NCBI GenBank assembly: GCA_947464955.1
Contig: CANHZI010000007.1
Location: 1 to 52,479 of the forward strand
From: Oxalobacteraceae bacterium
GTDB taxonomy: Bacteria; Pseudomonadota; Gammaproteobacteria; Burkholderiales; Burkholderiaceae_D
Direction: 5' to 3'
Length of the DNA stretch: 52,479 nt
The notes beneath the pieces are model-generated. The model ran no database searches. It saw nothing but the letters and a program-made list of their open reading frames with translations, and was not told where the DNA came from. The stretch's first letter is position 1. The number at the start of each line of letters is the position of its first letter. Below, piece by piece: positions 29,275-38,456 of this stretch. A program made the translations under genes and the position numbers.

Positions 29275-29312
29275 AAAAGAAAAACGTCTGGCACTTTGCT
29301 AAGCACCAGACG
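29275..29312 (-). terminator. Intrinsic terminator of argJ
   Basis: Read on the minus strand, CGTCTGG pairs with CCAGACG, extended by two wobble pairs and a C-G pair around a TTAGCAAA loop. A TTTTTCTTTT tract follows. It begins 17 bases after the argJ stop codon. Confidence 0.87.
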
Positions 29313-29329
29313 CGTTAATCAAACAAAAA

Positions 29330-30568
29330 TCAAGAACGGTAATCAGCGTTGATGGAAACGTAGTCGTGCGACAGATCACAAGTCCATACCGTGGTCTTGG
29401 CAATGCCACGCGACAGTTTGACACGTATCGTGATCTCACTTTGCTTCATAACGCGTTGACCGTCTTCTTCTTTGTAATCAGGATTACGACCACCATTTTT
29501 GGCGACCCACACATCGTCGAGATACAAATTCAATTTACTCACGTCTAAATCATTCACGCCAGCGTAACCAATCGCTGCCAAGATACGACCGAGATTAGGG
29601 TCGGAAGCAAAGAAAGCGGTTTTCACCAAAGGTGAATGCGCGATGGAATAAGCAATCTTGCGGCACTCTTCAACATCGCGTCCTTCTTCGACTTCGATAC
29701 TGATAAATTTGGTCGCACCCTCCCCATCACGCACAATCATATGCGCTAACTTTTGCGATAAACCAATCACCGCAGTCGCTAGGGCTTTGTATTCTGGTGA
29801 GTCAATCTCGTTAATTTCTAGATTCGATGCGCCGGTTGCAATCAACATAAACGAGTCATTGGTCGAGGTATCGCCATCGATCGTAATACTATTAAAGGAG
29901 TGGTCAGCTGCTGTCTTCACCAAATGATCGAGCACCGGTTGCGAGACCTTCGCATCCAAAGCTAAGAAGCCCAACATCGTCGCCATATTCGGTTTGATCA
30001 TGCCGGCACCTTTACTGATGCCAGTCATGTTCACACGCACACCGTTAATCACAACAAAGGTCGACGCAGCTTTGGGCTGGGTGTCCGTGGTCATGATCGC
30101 TTCTGCAGCTGCTAACCAATTATTTTCACTCAAGCTAGCAATCGCCGCTGGCATACCTGCGACCAAACGATCTACAGGCAGCTGCTCTAAAATCACACCT
30201 GTTGAGAAAGGCAGAATTTGTGAAGGTTCACACTGTAAATATTCCGCCAAGGCGACGCAAGTTGCGTTGGCAGCTGCCAAGCCCGCATCACCAGTTCCTG
30301 CGTTGGCATTTCCAGTATTCACGATCAAGGCGCGAATCGGGCCTACTGCCATATGAGGGCTCTCGAGATGCGCTTTGCATACCTGTACCGGCGCAGCGCA
30401 AAAACGATTGGTGGTAAATACGCCTGAGACAGTGGCAGTCGGTGCCAACTTCATCACCAACACGTCTTTACGATTTGCTTTACGAATTCCCGCTTGAGCG
30501 TAACCGAGTTCGATGCCCTTTACCGCTTTCAAATCTGCAGCGACGGGAATAGGAGAATTAACTGCCAT
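29330..30568 (-). CDS. argJ: Bifunctional ornithine acetyltransferase / N-acetylglutamate synthase ArgJ
   Basis: ArgJ moves the acetyl group from N-acetylornithine to glutamate, and in the bifunctional form also uses acetyl-CoA, closing the cyclic arginine pathway. The 412-residue length is standard. [20 protein letters not shown] contains the self-cleavage and catalytic threonine (MAT-MLGF) that splits the precursor into alpha and beta chains. [26 protein letters not shown] and [16 protein letters not shown] are also family signatures. Bi- versus monofunctionality cannot be judged by eye. It is transcribed with its own downstream terminator. Confidence 0.97.
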   Translation of the reverse strand: MAVNSPIPVAADLKAVKGIELGYAQAGIRKANRKDVLVMKLAPTATVSGVFTTNRFCAAPVQVCKAHLESPHMAVGPIRALIVNTGNANAGTGDAGLAAANATCVALAEYLQCEPSQILPFSTGVILEQLPVDRLVAGMPAAIASLSENNWLAAAEAIMTTDTQPKAASTFVVINGVRVNMTGISKGAGMIKPNMATMLGFLALDAKVSQPVLDHLVKTAADHSFNSITIDGDTSTNDSFMLIATGASNLEINEIDSPEYKALATAVIGLSQKLAHMIVRDGEGATKFISIEVEEGRDVEECRKIAYSIAHSPLVKTAFFASDPNLGRILAAIGYAGVNDLDVSKLNLYLDDVWVAKNGGRNPDYKEEDGQRVMKQSEITIRVKLSRGIAKTTVWTCDLSHDYVSINADYRS

Positions 30569-30825
30569 GGTGCATGTCCTAGAATGAAAATCAAGCCATC
30601 ATTGTAGGATATTTTTCTAGGAGTTTTGCAGAGGATCTGTTGTTTTCTGCTAATTTAGAGGGAATTCTAAGACCAATGGCACGGCCCCGGCTAAACACAT
30701 GAATATTTCGACATCGTCACGATCCAATATTTGCTGCTACAACGCTATTCAATGTCGGGCTTTTGTACAAAGGCGAATAGGTAGGCATTAACGCCGTCGT
30801 ATTGCAATCGACGTTTCGAACCTAA

Positions 30826-31377
30826 TTAAGCCTCGTTACTGTCAACCAGCATTCTTTGCTTGAACTGTTCCGCTAAACGCCGTGCAATGGCATGGCTATC
30901 GACAAAGGAGGCATAGACTTGTTCGGCCCATTCCCACACCAGATCAATATATTCCTCTTCATCATGGGCCGCGTCGACATCCGTGACAGTGATCTTGGCG
31001 CGATGAGCTTCATCAGGCTCTTGAATTTTTTCTTGCGGATACTCCAGCTTGTAGTCATCAAGGACTTCGTTAAGCAAGCTTGTGAGCTCATATTCCCAAT
31101 CGATCTCATCGACTAAAATCAAATGCAAACGCGCCAAATGAAAGTGATTATTCCAACGAGCGTGGATTTGTGTGTGCTGCAATGCGTGAGCATCGACACA
31201 CAAAAAAATCGTCATGTGTTCGATGCCTTTTTCTTGGCTGATTTTGTGCGTGATTTTGCCAGCGGTAGCGACACATTCCGTGATGCCATGCAAAGTATCT
31301 GAGCCGCAGAGTTGACACTGCCCATCCTCGATAATCTCAAGATCATTCTTGGCGGCTTGCTCTAACCATTTGGGCAT
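30826..31377 (-). CDS. Small zinc-motif cytoplasmic protein, DUF5946-like
   Basis: The 183-residue protein carries CQLCGSDTLHG near the N-terminus (CxxC zinc pair), a later single Cys, and then LCVDAHALQHTQIHARWNNH, which is typical of DUF5946 proteins. The C-terminal half has an acidic stretch (DVDAAHDEEEYIDLVWEWAEQVY) that is partly helical. Function is unknown. The start is at 31377 because GGAGG lies 7 bases upstream; an upstream in-frame ATG at 31428 would overlap that ribosome site. Family naming is from memory of the His/Asp pattern and should be taken as tentative. Confidence 0.72.
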   Translation of the reverse strand: MPKWLEQAAKNDLEIIEDGQCQLCGSDTLHGITECVATAGKITHKISQEKGIEHMTIFLCVDAHALQHTQIHARWNNHFHLARLHLILVDEIDWEYELTSLLNEVLDDYKLEYPQEKIQEPDEAHRAKITVTDVDAAHDEEEYIDLVWEWAEQVYASFVDSHAIARRLAEQFKQRMLVDSNEA

Positions 31378-31547
31378 GATGAACCTCCGTTTCACGCAAA
31401 CAAAGTCATCGTGAACACTGCGAAACAATCACCATCAAACTTAACGATGATCGACACAATCCTCACTTTCTGAACTTCATCATAAAACAGGCGTGAAAAT
31501 TAAACTAGAGGCTTAAGCATAGAATTCGCACAGATTTTTAAAAGCGT

Positions 31548-32099
31548 TTAGCGTTGTCGTTCTTTTTCCCACAAAACATCGCTGCCGCCGGCAAAACGAT
31601 TCAAGACGCGCGACAAAACGAATAATAAATCCGACAATCTGTTCATATATTGACGAGGTGCCTCATTGACATGTTCTGCTTTGCCGACACTCACGATTGC
31701 TCGCTCGGCGCGACGACAAACGGTGCGACAGACATGTGCCATCGAGGCCGCACGAGAACCACCTGGCAAGATGAAATCTTTAAGCGGCGGTAAATCTGCA
31801 TTGTATTTCGCCAACAATGCGTCGAGACGCAAGACCTGCGCTTCGGTAATCATGGTGTAACCGGGAATACACAGTTCGCCGCCCATGTCGAAAAGATCAT
31901 GCTGAATAGAAAACAACTCTTGTTTCATGGTTTCAGGGATGTTTTCACAAATGAGCGCGCCAATGTGCGAATTGAACTCATCGACATCGCCCATCGCATG
32001 CACGCGCAAAGCATCTTTATCGATGCGACTACCGTCACCCAAGCCAGTGGTACCAGCATCACCGGTGCGTGTCGCGATTTTTGAAAGTCTGTTACCCAT
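31548..32099 (-). CDS. Cob(I)alamin adenosyltransferase, PduO type
   Basis: Transfers adenosyl from ATP to reduced corrinoid to make adenosylcobalamin. The 183 residues include the PduO-type ATP-binding motif at the N-terminus (ATRTGDAGTTGLGDGSRIDK), the VDEFNSHIG segment, and the RTVCRRAERAIV helix with the conserved Arg pair and Glu. NRLSDLLFVLSRVLNR is the closing signature. It is 67 bases upstream, on the same strand, of the NtrY-like kinase stop-to-start gap, so it is transcribed away from that gene's end. No cobalamin riboswitch is visible nearby. Confidence 0.93.
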   Translation of the reverse strand: MGNRLSKIATRTGDAGTTGLGDGSRIDKDALRVHAMGDVDEFNSHIGALICENIPETMKQELFSIQHDLFDMGGELCIPGYTMITEAQVLRLDALLAKYNADLPPLKDFILPGGSRAASMAHVCRTVCRRAERAIVSVGKAEHVNEAPRQYMNRLSDLLFVLSRVLNRFAGGSDVLWEKERQR

Positions 32100-32166
32100 A
32101 ATATCTCGTGAATAGGTGAATAAAAACGAGAGGATACGCGATTTTCAGGCGGCTTTCAGCTTCGCC

Positions 32167-33579
32167 TTAATTCTGAGGCAGCAACAAACTGACTAACAAG
32201 CCACCGCCTTCGCGATTACTTAAGGAAATCCGCCCCCCATGGGCCTCAATGATTTCACGCGCCAAGGCCAGCCCTAGCCCGGTGCCGTTGCGCTTGGTCG
32301 AATAGAAAGGCACTAGCGCATTCGACATCACCGTATCACTCATACCAGGTCCACGATCGCCTACTTCGATACGCACGCCTTCCGCTGTTCGTTTCACTTC
32401 GAGGCTAACACCCTCGGCGGTTGATCCAGATTCATGCGCATTCTTCAAGAGATTGAGCAAGGCTTGCTCCATCTGTGCCCGATCACAACAAAGATCCTGT
32501 TCGGGCAGCGTTCCTAACAGCGTGAATGCCTGTTGAGACGCCAACCCCTGCACAAACACTGGCCATGCGGTGTGATCAAGGCGCGGACTGGGTAATTTCG
32601 CAAAGCGCGCATATCCGTGAATAAAGCTTTCTAAGTGTTTGGCGCGATCTTCAATGGTGCGCAAAATTTCGGGGAGTCGTTGATACTGTTGACGTTCGAC
32701 CAAAGCACCTGCGGAATTCGCGAGCGAGGCGACAGGTGCTAATGAATTGTTGAGTTCATGACTGATCACGCGAATAACCTTCTTCCAGGTTTGCACTTCC
32801 TGTCTACGCAACTCAACCGTCAAATGTCGAATCAATAGCAATTCATGCTCACTGCCATTCAAGACAAAACTGCGCCGCGACAAATGATAAATTTCATCTT
32901 CATCATCGTGGTCTTGCTCCATTGCGTTGGCTTGTGCATGCACCGTAAATAGGCCATCGCCGCCATGATCTAAAGCTTCTTTAAGTGAAGTGGATACCGT
33001 CTCTAACAGGGAGTTCAAGGTATGGCCTTCGAGCTTGCGCCCCTTATTGAGCAATTGTCTCGCGGTGATATTGGCAAATACGATATGACCGCGCAAACCC
33101 ACTAAAAGCATCGCCACTGGCGTATTTTGCAACATGCTGTCGAGCAGAAGTTCACGCTGCACCAAATCCAAACGCTGCTCGCGTAACACAGCGCCTAGGG
33201 CATTATGGGCGTCGACCAAATCAGCCAACTCGTCGTGGCGCTTCCAATTCAAGCCTATCGAAAAATCTTTGTCTTGATAGCTCAAGACCGTGCCGCTCAT
33301 CGCCCTAAACATTTCAAACACGGGCAGCATCACATGGCGTATCCAAGCAAGCGTGAGTGGTACGCTCAGAATGACGAGCGTTAAGCACAGCTCGGTTTGC
33401 CATTGCGGGAGGAATCGATTCCCGACGACAAGCAGCGAAAGTAGTCCGGCAAAAATGCACAATATGCCGAGCAATAAGCGAGTGACAATAGACAGACGAC
33501 GCCCACGATTTGTTACAAGCCCGAATTCGGAGGCTTGAGTCGTCTGCGTTGAATTCGCTTGGGAATGAGGAGCCATCAT
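32167..33579 (-). CDS. NtrY-like sensor histidine kinase of the ABC efflux locus
   Basis: A 470-residue membrane kinase that should phosphorylate the sigma-54 regulator encoded 53 bases upstream. Two membrane helices at about 30-50 and 57-78 have almost no periplasmic loop, so it probably senses within the membrane or through the transporter. A PAS domain covers about 145-210 (LQNTPVAMLLVGLRGHIVFAN). The phosphoacceptor H274 is in VISHELNNSLAPV. The HATPase domain has LLNLLKNAHESG (N box), GDRGPGM (G1), and GTGLGLALAREIIEAHGG (G2). NtrY-type HELNN is typical of kinases paired with NtrC regulators. It is the last gene of the locus. Confidence 0.92.
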   Translation of the reverse strand: MMAPHSQANSTQTTQASEFGLVTNRGRRLSIVTRLLLGILCIFAGLLSLLVVGNRFLPQWQTELCLTLVILSVPLTLAWIRHVMLPVFEMFRAMSGTVLSYQDKDFSIGLNWKRHDELADLVDAHNALGAVLREQRLDLVQRELLLDSMLQNTPVAMLLVGLRGHIVFANITARQLLNKGRKLEGHTLNSLLETVSTSLKEALDHGGDGLFTVHAQANAMEQDHDDEDEIYHLSRRSFVLNGSEHELLLIRHLTVELRRQEVQTWKKVIRVISHELNNSLAPVASLANSAGALVERQQYQRLPEILRTIEDRAKHLESFIHGYARFAKLPSPRLDHTAWPVFVQGLASQQAFTLLGTLPEQDLCCDRAQMEQALLNLLKNAHESGSTAEGVSLEVKRTAEGVRIEVGDRGPGMSDTVMSNALVPFYSTKRNGTGLGLALAREIIEAHGGRISLSNREGGGLLVSLLLPQN

Positions 33580-33632
33580 GCAAAGATCTTAGCGGAGTTT
33601 GCTATGTCATGCACAAGTTTCGACTGCATTTT

Positions 33633-34970
33633 TTATCGTGCAATGCCCAAACGATCCATACGTCGATACAAGGCTTGACGGCTGAGACCAAGTTCCGCTG
33701 CTGCTTGCGCAATCACGCCTTTGGCACGCAGCAGGGCTAGCTCGATCGCCTCGCGATCCGGTTCGAGTTCATTCACCATCGCCGCGCTCGTGGCAACTTG
33801 CGGCAAACCTAGATCAGCGGGTTGAATAATATCTGAGGCAGATAACAGACAGGCTCTTTGCATGACATTCTTGAGCTCGCGAACATTGCCAGGCCATGCA
33901 TGCGCCAACAAGCTCGCTTCGGCCATGTTGCTGAGACGCTTACCTGCCTCCAACATCGCGTGGGCAATCGGCAAAATATCATCGCTGCGCTCTGCCAAAG
34001 CAGGCAAACTCAATTGAATGACATTCAAACGATAAAACAAATCTTCGCGGAAACTCCCTGCTTTGATCATGGCTGCCAGATCAGCATTTGTCGCACTAAT
34101 CACACGCACTTTAACTTGTCGCTCTTTATTTGAGCCCAAACGCTCAAAGCGTCCTGTTTCCAGCACACGCAACAATTTAATCTGTCCTGCCAGTGGAAGA
34201 TTGCCAATTTCATCGAGAAATAGGGTTCCACCATCGGCGGCTTCAAATTTTCCTTCGCGGGCTTTGGTTGCACCAGTATAGGCGCCAGCTTCAGCACCGA
34301 ATAATTCCGCCTCGATTAAGTCGGCAGGAATGGCACCACAATTCAACACTACAAATGGCCCGTCCTTCACTTTGGAATTGGCTTGAATGATTTCAGCAAT
34401 ACGCTCTTTTCCTGCGCCATTGGGTCCCGTGATCAAGACTGAGACATCCGACTTGGCAACCTGACAGGCCATGCGCAAAACACTTTCGGTTGCCGCATCC
34501 GCCCATACATAGTCACGCAAATCGTATTGACTCTCCAACTCACGTTTATGTTTGCGCTCTTTTTGTATCTTTTGCTGCAAGCTACGATTGCTTTGCCCCA
34601 GTTCAATCAAGTTCTTTACAGTGGCGACCAACTTTTGATCATTCCATGGCTTCGCCAAATAATCGGCAGCACCTGCTTTAATCAAATCGACTGCAGCGTC
34701 GAGATGCGTCCATGCGGTTAACAAGATGACCGGCAAATCGGGATACGCGCTACGAATTTGTTTGAACAAGGCAATACCCTCTTCGCCCGAGGTTGTGTCT
34801 TGCGTGAAATTCATATCTTGAATCACCAAATCGACCACTTGTTGCTGCAAGATGGTCAATCCTTCTTCAGGCGATTGCGCTTGTAGACTTTGAATATCAT
34901 GCAAAGAGAGCAGAACATCGAGCGCAATCGCAATCGAAGGGTTATCGTCAATAATCAAAACAGTGGGCAT
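33633..34970 (-). CDS. NtrC-family sigma-54-dependent response regulator
   Basis: A 445-residue activator. The receiver domain (1-125) has the phosphoacceptor D52 in VIQDMNF, the acidic pair D8-D9, and K in LAKPWN. The AAA+ domain has Walker A GPNGAGKE (K188), a sigma-54-contact loop GAYTGA (Tyr231 instead of the more usual Phe) and GGTLFLDEIGNLPL as Walker B. A Fis-type helix-turn-helix closes the protein (VIAQAAAELGLSRQALYRRM). It should activate a -24/-12 promoter, and a good one stands ahead of the adaptor gene of the same locus (39789-39805). It lies 125 bases after the second permease and 53 before the kinase. Confidence 0.95.
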   Translation of the reverse strand: MPTVLIIDDNPSIAIALDVLLSLHDIQSLQAQSPEEGLTILQQQVVDLVIQDMNFTQDTTSGEEGIALFKQIRSAYPDLPVILLTAWTHLDAAVDLIKAGAADYLAKPWNDQKLVATVKNLIELGQSNRSLQQKIQKERKHKRELESQYDLRDYVWADAATESVLRMACQVAKSDVSVLITGPNGAGKERIAEIIQANSKVKDGPFVVLNCGAIPADLIEAELFGAEAGAYTGATKAREGKFEAADGGTLFLDEIGNLPLAGQIKLLRVLETGRFERLGSNKERQVKVRVISATNADLAAMIKAGSFREDLFYRLNVIQLSLPALAERSDDILPIAHAMLEAGKRLSNMAEASLLAHAWPGNVRELKNVMQRACLLSASDIIQPADLGLPQVATSAAMVNELEPDREAIELALLRAKGVIAQAAAELGLSRQALYRRMDRLGIAR

Positions 34971-35040
34971 GATCGATCAGTCTGTGAATAAATACGGGCT
35001 TACAAAAAAGAGAGAAACGCATTGCGCTAGGAGAACAACA

Positions 35041-35085
35041 AGGGCAGCACTGATCCCATAGTGTAACGCATGATGGCTGCCCCTT
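35041..35085 (-). other. Inter-cistronic hairpin between permease and regulator genes
   Basis: On the minus strand AGGGGCAGC pairs with GCTGCCCTT around a loop of about 27 bases, which itself contains a CACT/AGTG pair. A T-rich stretch TTGTTGTTCT follows. It may reduce read-through from the transporter genes into the regulator genes. It is weaker than a canonical terminator. Confidence 0.4.
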
Positions 35086-35095
35086 GCATCTGCAA

Positions 35096-36346
35096 TTAAG
35101 TAACCCCTCGTGTTGCAGTCGACGGCGAAATACTCGCGGCACGCCAGGCTGGGGCATATACCGCAAGACATCCCAGCACCCAAAACACCAGTGGCGCCAC
35201 CAGCAAATACATCAGGGGCAATTTACTCAGTTCAAACTGGCTCACAAGGAACTGGTTCAAACCAAGCGCCAACAATGTACCGAAGACTATGCCCGCGGTG
35301 GTGATGATCCAATTCTCGATCAAAAAATACGACAAAATATCGATGCGTTTTGCGCCCAATGCCCGGCGCACGCCGATTTGCTTTTGTCTTTGCGCCACCC
35401 ATAAAGAGCTCATGCCGACAATACCCGAGGCGGTAATCAACACCAACAAAGAGCTCACTGTTAATAGCATCCACGCCAAGCCTTTTTCACTGCGATAACG
35501 GTCATAACGGAATTCCTCCATAGAACGACTATGCACGCTGACTGGAGAAGCAGAGGCTTTACGTACAGCCTCTTCAACTTCCTTCATGACGCGGTCACGT
35601 TGACCAGGCTCGGTACGAACCGCATAGCCAAAGAAGGGCTCATTGGTTAAACGAATTGGTATCAATACCGAATATTCACCTTCGAGGCCCGCGGGAGCAC
35701 CTGAGGTTTGCAAACGTTCGACCACACCGATAATACGCATACCGATCGCGCCTTCACCCGTACCTTGATAAAACTCCTTGCCAACAAAATTAGTGGCGCC
35801 TGGAAAAAGCTTCTCTGCCATCGCTTTAGACACGATCGCGACTTTAGGGAACTCTCTCGACGCATTGGCGTCGAGCTCCAGGTAGTCACTGGCTTTAAAG
35901 TCGCTTCCTTCAATCAAGCGTAATCCCCAAGTCTCGACCAAAGAGTCCGGTGACAAATAAATAGCGGCGGTTGCGGTCGAATTAGTTTGCTCACGACTCG
36001 CCGCCATGCCTGAGTTGCTGCCCGAGCGCGACACTGGAAATGAATTCACGCGCGCCACAGATTTCACGCCAGGAACCGCACGAATCGTCGCAGCTTCTTG
36101 TTTTTGCATGGCGATTTGATCTTCATGACCGCCCATCTTTTGATTACTAATATTCAAGCGGAAACTGAGCGATTCATCGTCAAGACCACTAGGGCGACTT
36201 GCCGCATCTAAACGTAGTTGCACCACATATAAAGCATTGACCAGCATGGCCAAACTCAATGCCACCTGCGTTGCCACCAACAAGGGGCCAGTTTTGTTTC
36301 TTAACAGGGCCGACAAAATCGGCCGCATTTCAGAGAAGAATTTCAT
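35096..36346 (-). CDS. MacB/FtsX-type ABC transporter permease (second)
   Basis: A 416-residue permease with one N-terminal helix (about 20-42), a large periplasmic domain (about 45-290) and three C-terminal helices (about 295-400). FtsX-fold signatures are GIVGMSSLWVAQRQKQIGVR with RRALGAKR in the C-terminal half. The periplasmic part contains GVVERLQTSGAPAGLEGEY. It differs from the first permease in sequence, so the pair would form a heterodimer with the ATPase encoded upstream. Such mechanotransmission systems export antibiotics, peptides or lipoproteins, or transmit signals. The gene follows the first permease by 35 bases. Confidence 0.9.
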   Translation of the reverse strand: MKFFSEMRPILSALLRNKTGPLLVATQVALSLAMLVNALYVVQLRLDAASRPSGLDDESLSFRLNISNQKMGGHEDQIAMQKQEAATIRAVPGVKSVARVNSFPVSRSGSNSGMAASREQTNSTATAAIYLSPDSLVETWGLRLIEGSDFKASDYLELDANASREFPKVAIVSKAMAEKLFPGATNFVGKEFYQGTGEGAIGMRIIGVVERLQTSGAPAGLEGEYSVLIPIRLTNEPFFGYAVRTEPGQRDRVMKEVEEAVRKASASPVSVHSRSMEEFRYDRYRSEKGLAWMLLTVSSLLVLITASGIVGMSSLWVAQRQKQIGVRRALGAKRIDILSYFLIENWIITTAGIVFGTLLALGLNQFLVSQFELSKLPLMYLLVAPLVFWVLGCLAVYAPAWRAASISPSTATRGVT

Positions 36347-36381
36347 TATAGTTCCTTCGATTTTGTATTCTTAGTGGTCGC

Positions 36382-37695
36382 TTATTGCAACTTCAGTTGT
36401 ATCGCGGGTGTCACTTGGCATGCGCGCCAGGTCGGCAAGATACCGGCCAACACCGCTGCTGAAACCGACATCAAGAAGGTCACCGCCAACATCATCCAAT
36501 CCATATGCGCCACTGCCGCTAAAGCTTTCGATTGCAAGGCAATCAATTGCAACGCACCGATCGCGAGTACCACACCAACGATTGCGCCAACGAGACCAAC
36601 AACCGCCGCCTCAATTAGAAATTGCGTGAAAATTTGACGCTTCGATGCGCCCAAGGCACGGCGCACACCGACTTCGGAAGCGCGTACAGAAAACTTCGCC
36701 AATAACAATCCTATCGTGTTCACTAAGCATAAGATTAAGAAACCAAATGCCAACCACGCAGAAATCTTACTGTCGTCACCAATCACCTTACGTTCCACTA
36801 ACCACTCACGCACATTGAATAATTTATTGGGTGCATGACGCGGAAAACGCCCCAGCTTTTGCTGTTCACTGACATAATTGTCGATGAAAGTTTGTAGTTC
36901 TGAACGCTGACTTTCCGACTTCAACTCAAACCAAAAGTGAAACCATGTACATTCTGAATCCAACAAAGACTGCCAACCAGGGTCACGTGAGCTGGAGCAA
37001 CTCATGCTCCCTGCGTGAGGGGTTTCGCGGCGTATCGCGTTACTGACTGGCACAAAGAACTCGTCCTCACTAGCAAAAGCAGCAGTGCGGCCGTTGTAGA
37101 TGAAAAAGCGAGGGCTTGGTTTCCAATCATCGATGACACCAACCACTGTGTAATCCCCATTCATCATGCGAACTTTTTGCCCAACAGGGTTCACCTTGCC
37201 AAATAGTTGCTCTGCCTTTTTACGGCTAAACACCACGACATCAGCCGCGCTGCGGTCTTCTGACGCGTGCCAAGCTTGGCCATACAAAAACGGTACATCA
37301 AACATGGTGAAAAAGTCTGCACTGGTAGCGACACCGTCGAGACCCGTTACGCCCAATTCTTTCTTGGCTGGTTCAACGACACCATTAATGCCATACATCG
37401 CTGCGCGACGCTCGCCTTGCTTACTATTCAAAAGAGCCATCGCGTCTTTATAAGTCAGCTGGTGATCTGAATAGCTTTGCCCAGGGACATAGCCTTCCTT
37501 CGGATTCACATCGATGGTGGTAGCGAGAAGGCGCGCACTTTTCTGAGGAATTGGGTCGCCCGACATGACATGTAAAATAGTCAGTGTCGACACGCTCGCA
37601 GCAACGCCAATCGCCAGTATCAACACCATCAAAGCAGTCAAGGCTGGGTTACGGCGCAAACTCTTCACGCCGAGGAGGAAATAATAATGAAGCAT
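36382..37695 (-). CDS. MacB/FtsX-type ABC transporter permease (first)
   Basis: The 437-residue protein starts with GVKSLRRNPALTALMVLILAI, the usual first segment of MacB-like permeases. A periplasmic domain (about 45-325) includes VVVFSRKKAEQLFG and YTVVGVIDDWKPSPRFF. Then come three helices (about 326-425) with ASEVGVRRALGASKRQIF, the FtsX signature, and a C-terminal ILPTWRACQVTPA. It lies 17 bases after the ATPase gene. Cargo is unknown. The four transport genes are arranged as in tripartite MacAB-like pumps, but with two distinct permeases. Confidence 0.9.
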   Translation of the reverse strand: MLHYYFLLGVKSLRRNPALTALMVLILAIGVAASVSTLTILHVMSGDPIPQKSARLLATTIDVNPKEGYVPGQSYSDHQLTYKDAMALLNSKQGERRAAMYGINGVVEPAKKELGVTGLDGVATSADFFTMFDVPFLYGQAWHASEDRSAADVVVFSRKKAEQLFGKVNPVGQKVRMMNGDYTVVGVIDDWKPSPRFFIYNGRTAAFASEDEFFVPVSNAIRRETPHAGSMSCSSSRDPGWQSLLDSECTWFHFWFELKSESQRSELQTFIDNYVSEQQKLGRFPRHAPNKLFNVREWLVERKVIGDDSKISAWLAFGFLILCLVNTIGLLLAKFSVRASEVGVRRALGASKRQIFTQFLIEAAVVGLVGAIVGVVLAIGALQLIALQSKALAAVAHMDWMMLAVTFLMSVSAAVLAGILPTWRACQVTPAIQLKLQ

Positions 37696-37712
37696 GAATC
37701 TTCTCCCTCTAT

Positions 37713-38429
37713 TTAAGCCGATTGCGCAATTGTGGGTTCAAGCACTAAGCTTGGTGCTTTACGTACCAAGTCAGAAACTTGACCGTCAATAATGTGCACG
37801 TTGCGTTGCGAACGCAGTGCTAATTCAGGATCATGGGTCACCATCAAGATCGTCGTGCCACGCGCATTGATGTCTTCTAATAACTCCATCACACTGCGCG
37901 CCATTTGCGTATCTAAGTTACCCGTTGGTTCATCGGCTAACAGTAATTTAGGCGAGCCGGCTAAGGCTCGAGCGATCGCGACACGTTGTTGCTGACCACC
38001 AGACAATTCGGCTGGATAGTGTTTCATGCGGGACGATAGGCCAACCTGCGCCAGAGCATCTTCGATACGTTCTTTACGTTCTTTGGCTGGCAGGCCGCGA
38101 TAGCGTAAAGGAACATCGACGTTATCAAACAAATTCAAATCAGGAATCAAGTTAAAACCTTGAAAGATAAAGCCCAATTTTTCATTGCGCATTTGCGTGC
38201 GAGCATTATCGTTCATGCCTGTGACATTGACGCCGTCAAGGAAGTATTCGCCGCCAGTAAAGTCTTCCAACAGGCCTGCAATGTTTAAGAAGGTCGTTTT
38301 ACCAGAACCTGAAGGCCCGGTGACGGTCACAAATTCGCCCTGTTTGACATGGATTTCGAAACCGCGCAATGCATGCGTTTCGATCATATGTGTGCGATAA
38401 ACTTTGCTCAGATTTTTCATGTGTAACAT
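37713..38429 (-). CDS. MacB/LolD-type ABC transporter ATPase
   Basis: A 238-residue nucleotide-binding subunit that powers the two permeases. Walker A is GPSGSGKTT (about residues 38-46), the signature LSGGQQQRVAIARA, and Walker B LLLADEPTGNLD, with a later switch H in VTHDPEL. RTHMIETHALRGFEIHVKQG near the N-terminus is typical of the LolD/MacB branch. It starts 27 bases after the adaptor gene. It has no fused membrane domain, unlike E. coli MacB. Confidence 0.95.
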   Translation of the reverse strand: MLHMKNLSKVYRTHMIETHALRGFEIHVKQGEFVTVTGPSGSGKTTFLNIAGLLEDFTGGEYFLDGVNVTGMNDNARTQMRNEKLGFIFQGFNLIPDLNLFDNVDVPLRYRGLPAKERKERIEDALAQVGLSSRMKHYPAELSGGQQQRVAIARALAGSPKLLLADEPTGNLDTQMARSVMELLEDINARGTTILMVTHDPELALRSQRNVHIIDGQVSDLVRKAPSLVLEPTIAQSA

Positions 38430-38456
38430 AGTGATTCCTTTCGCGCTATTAGCGTA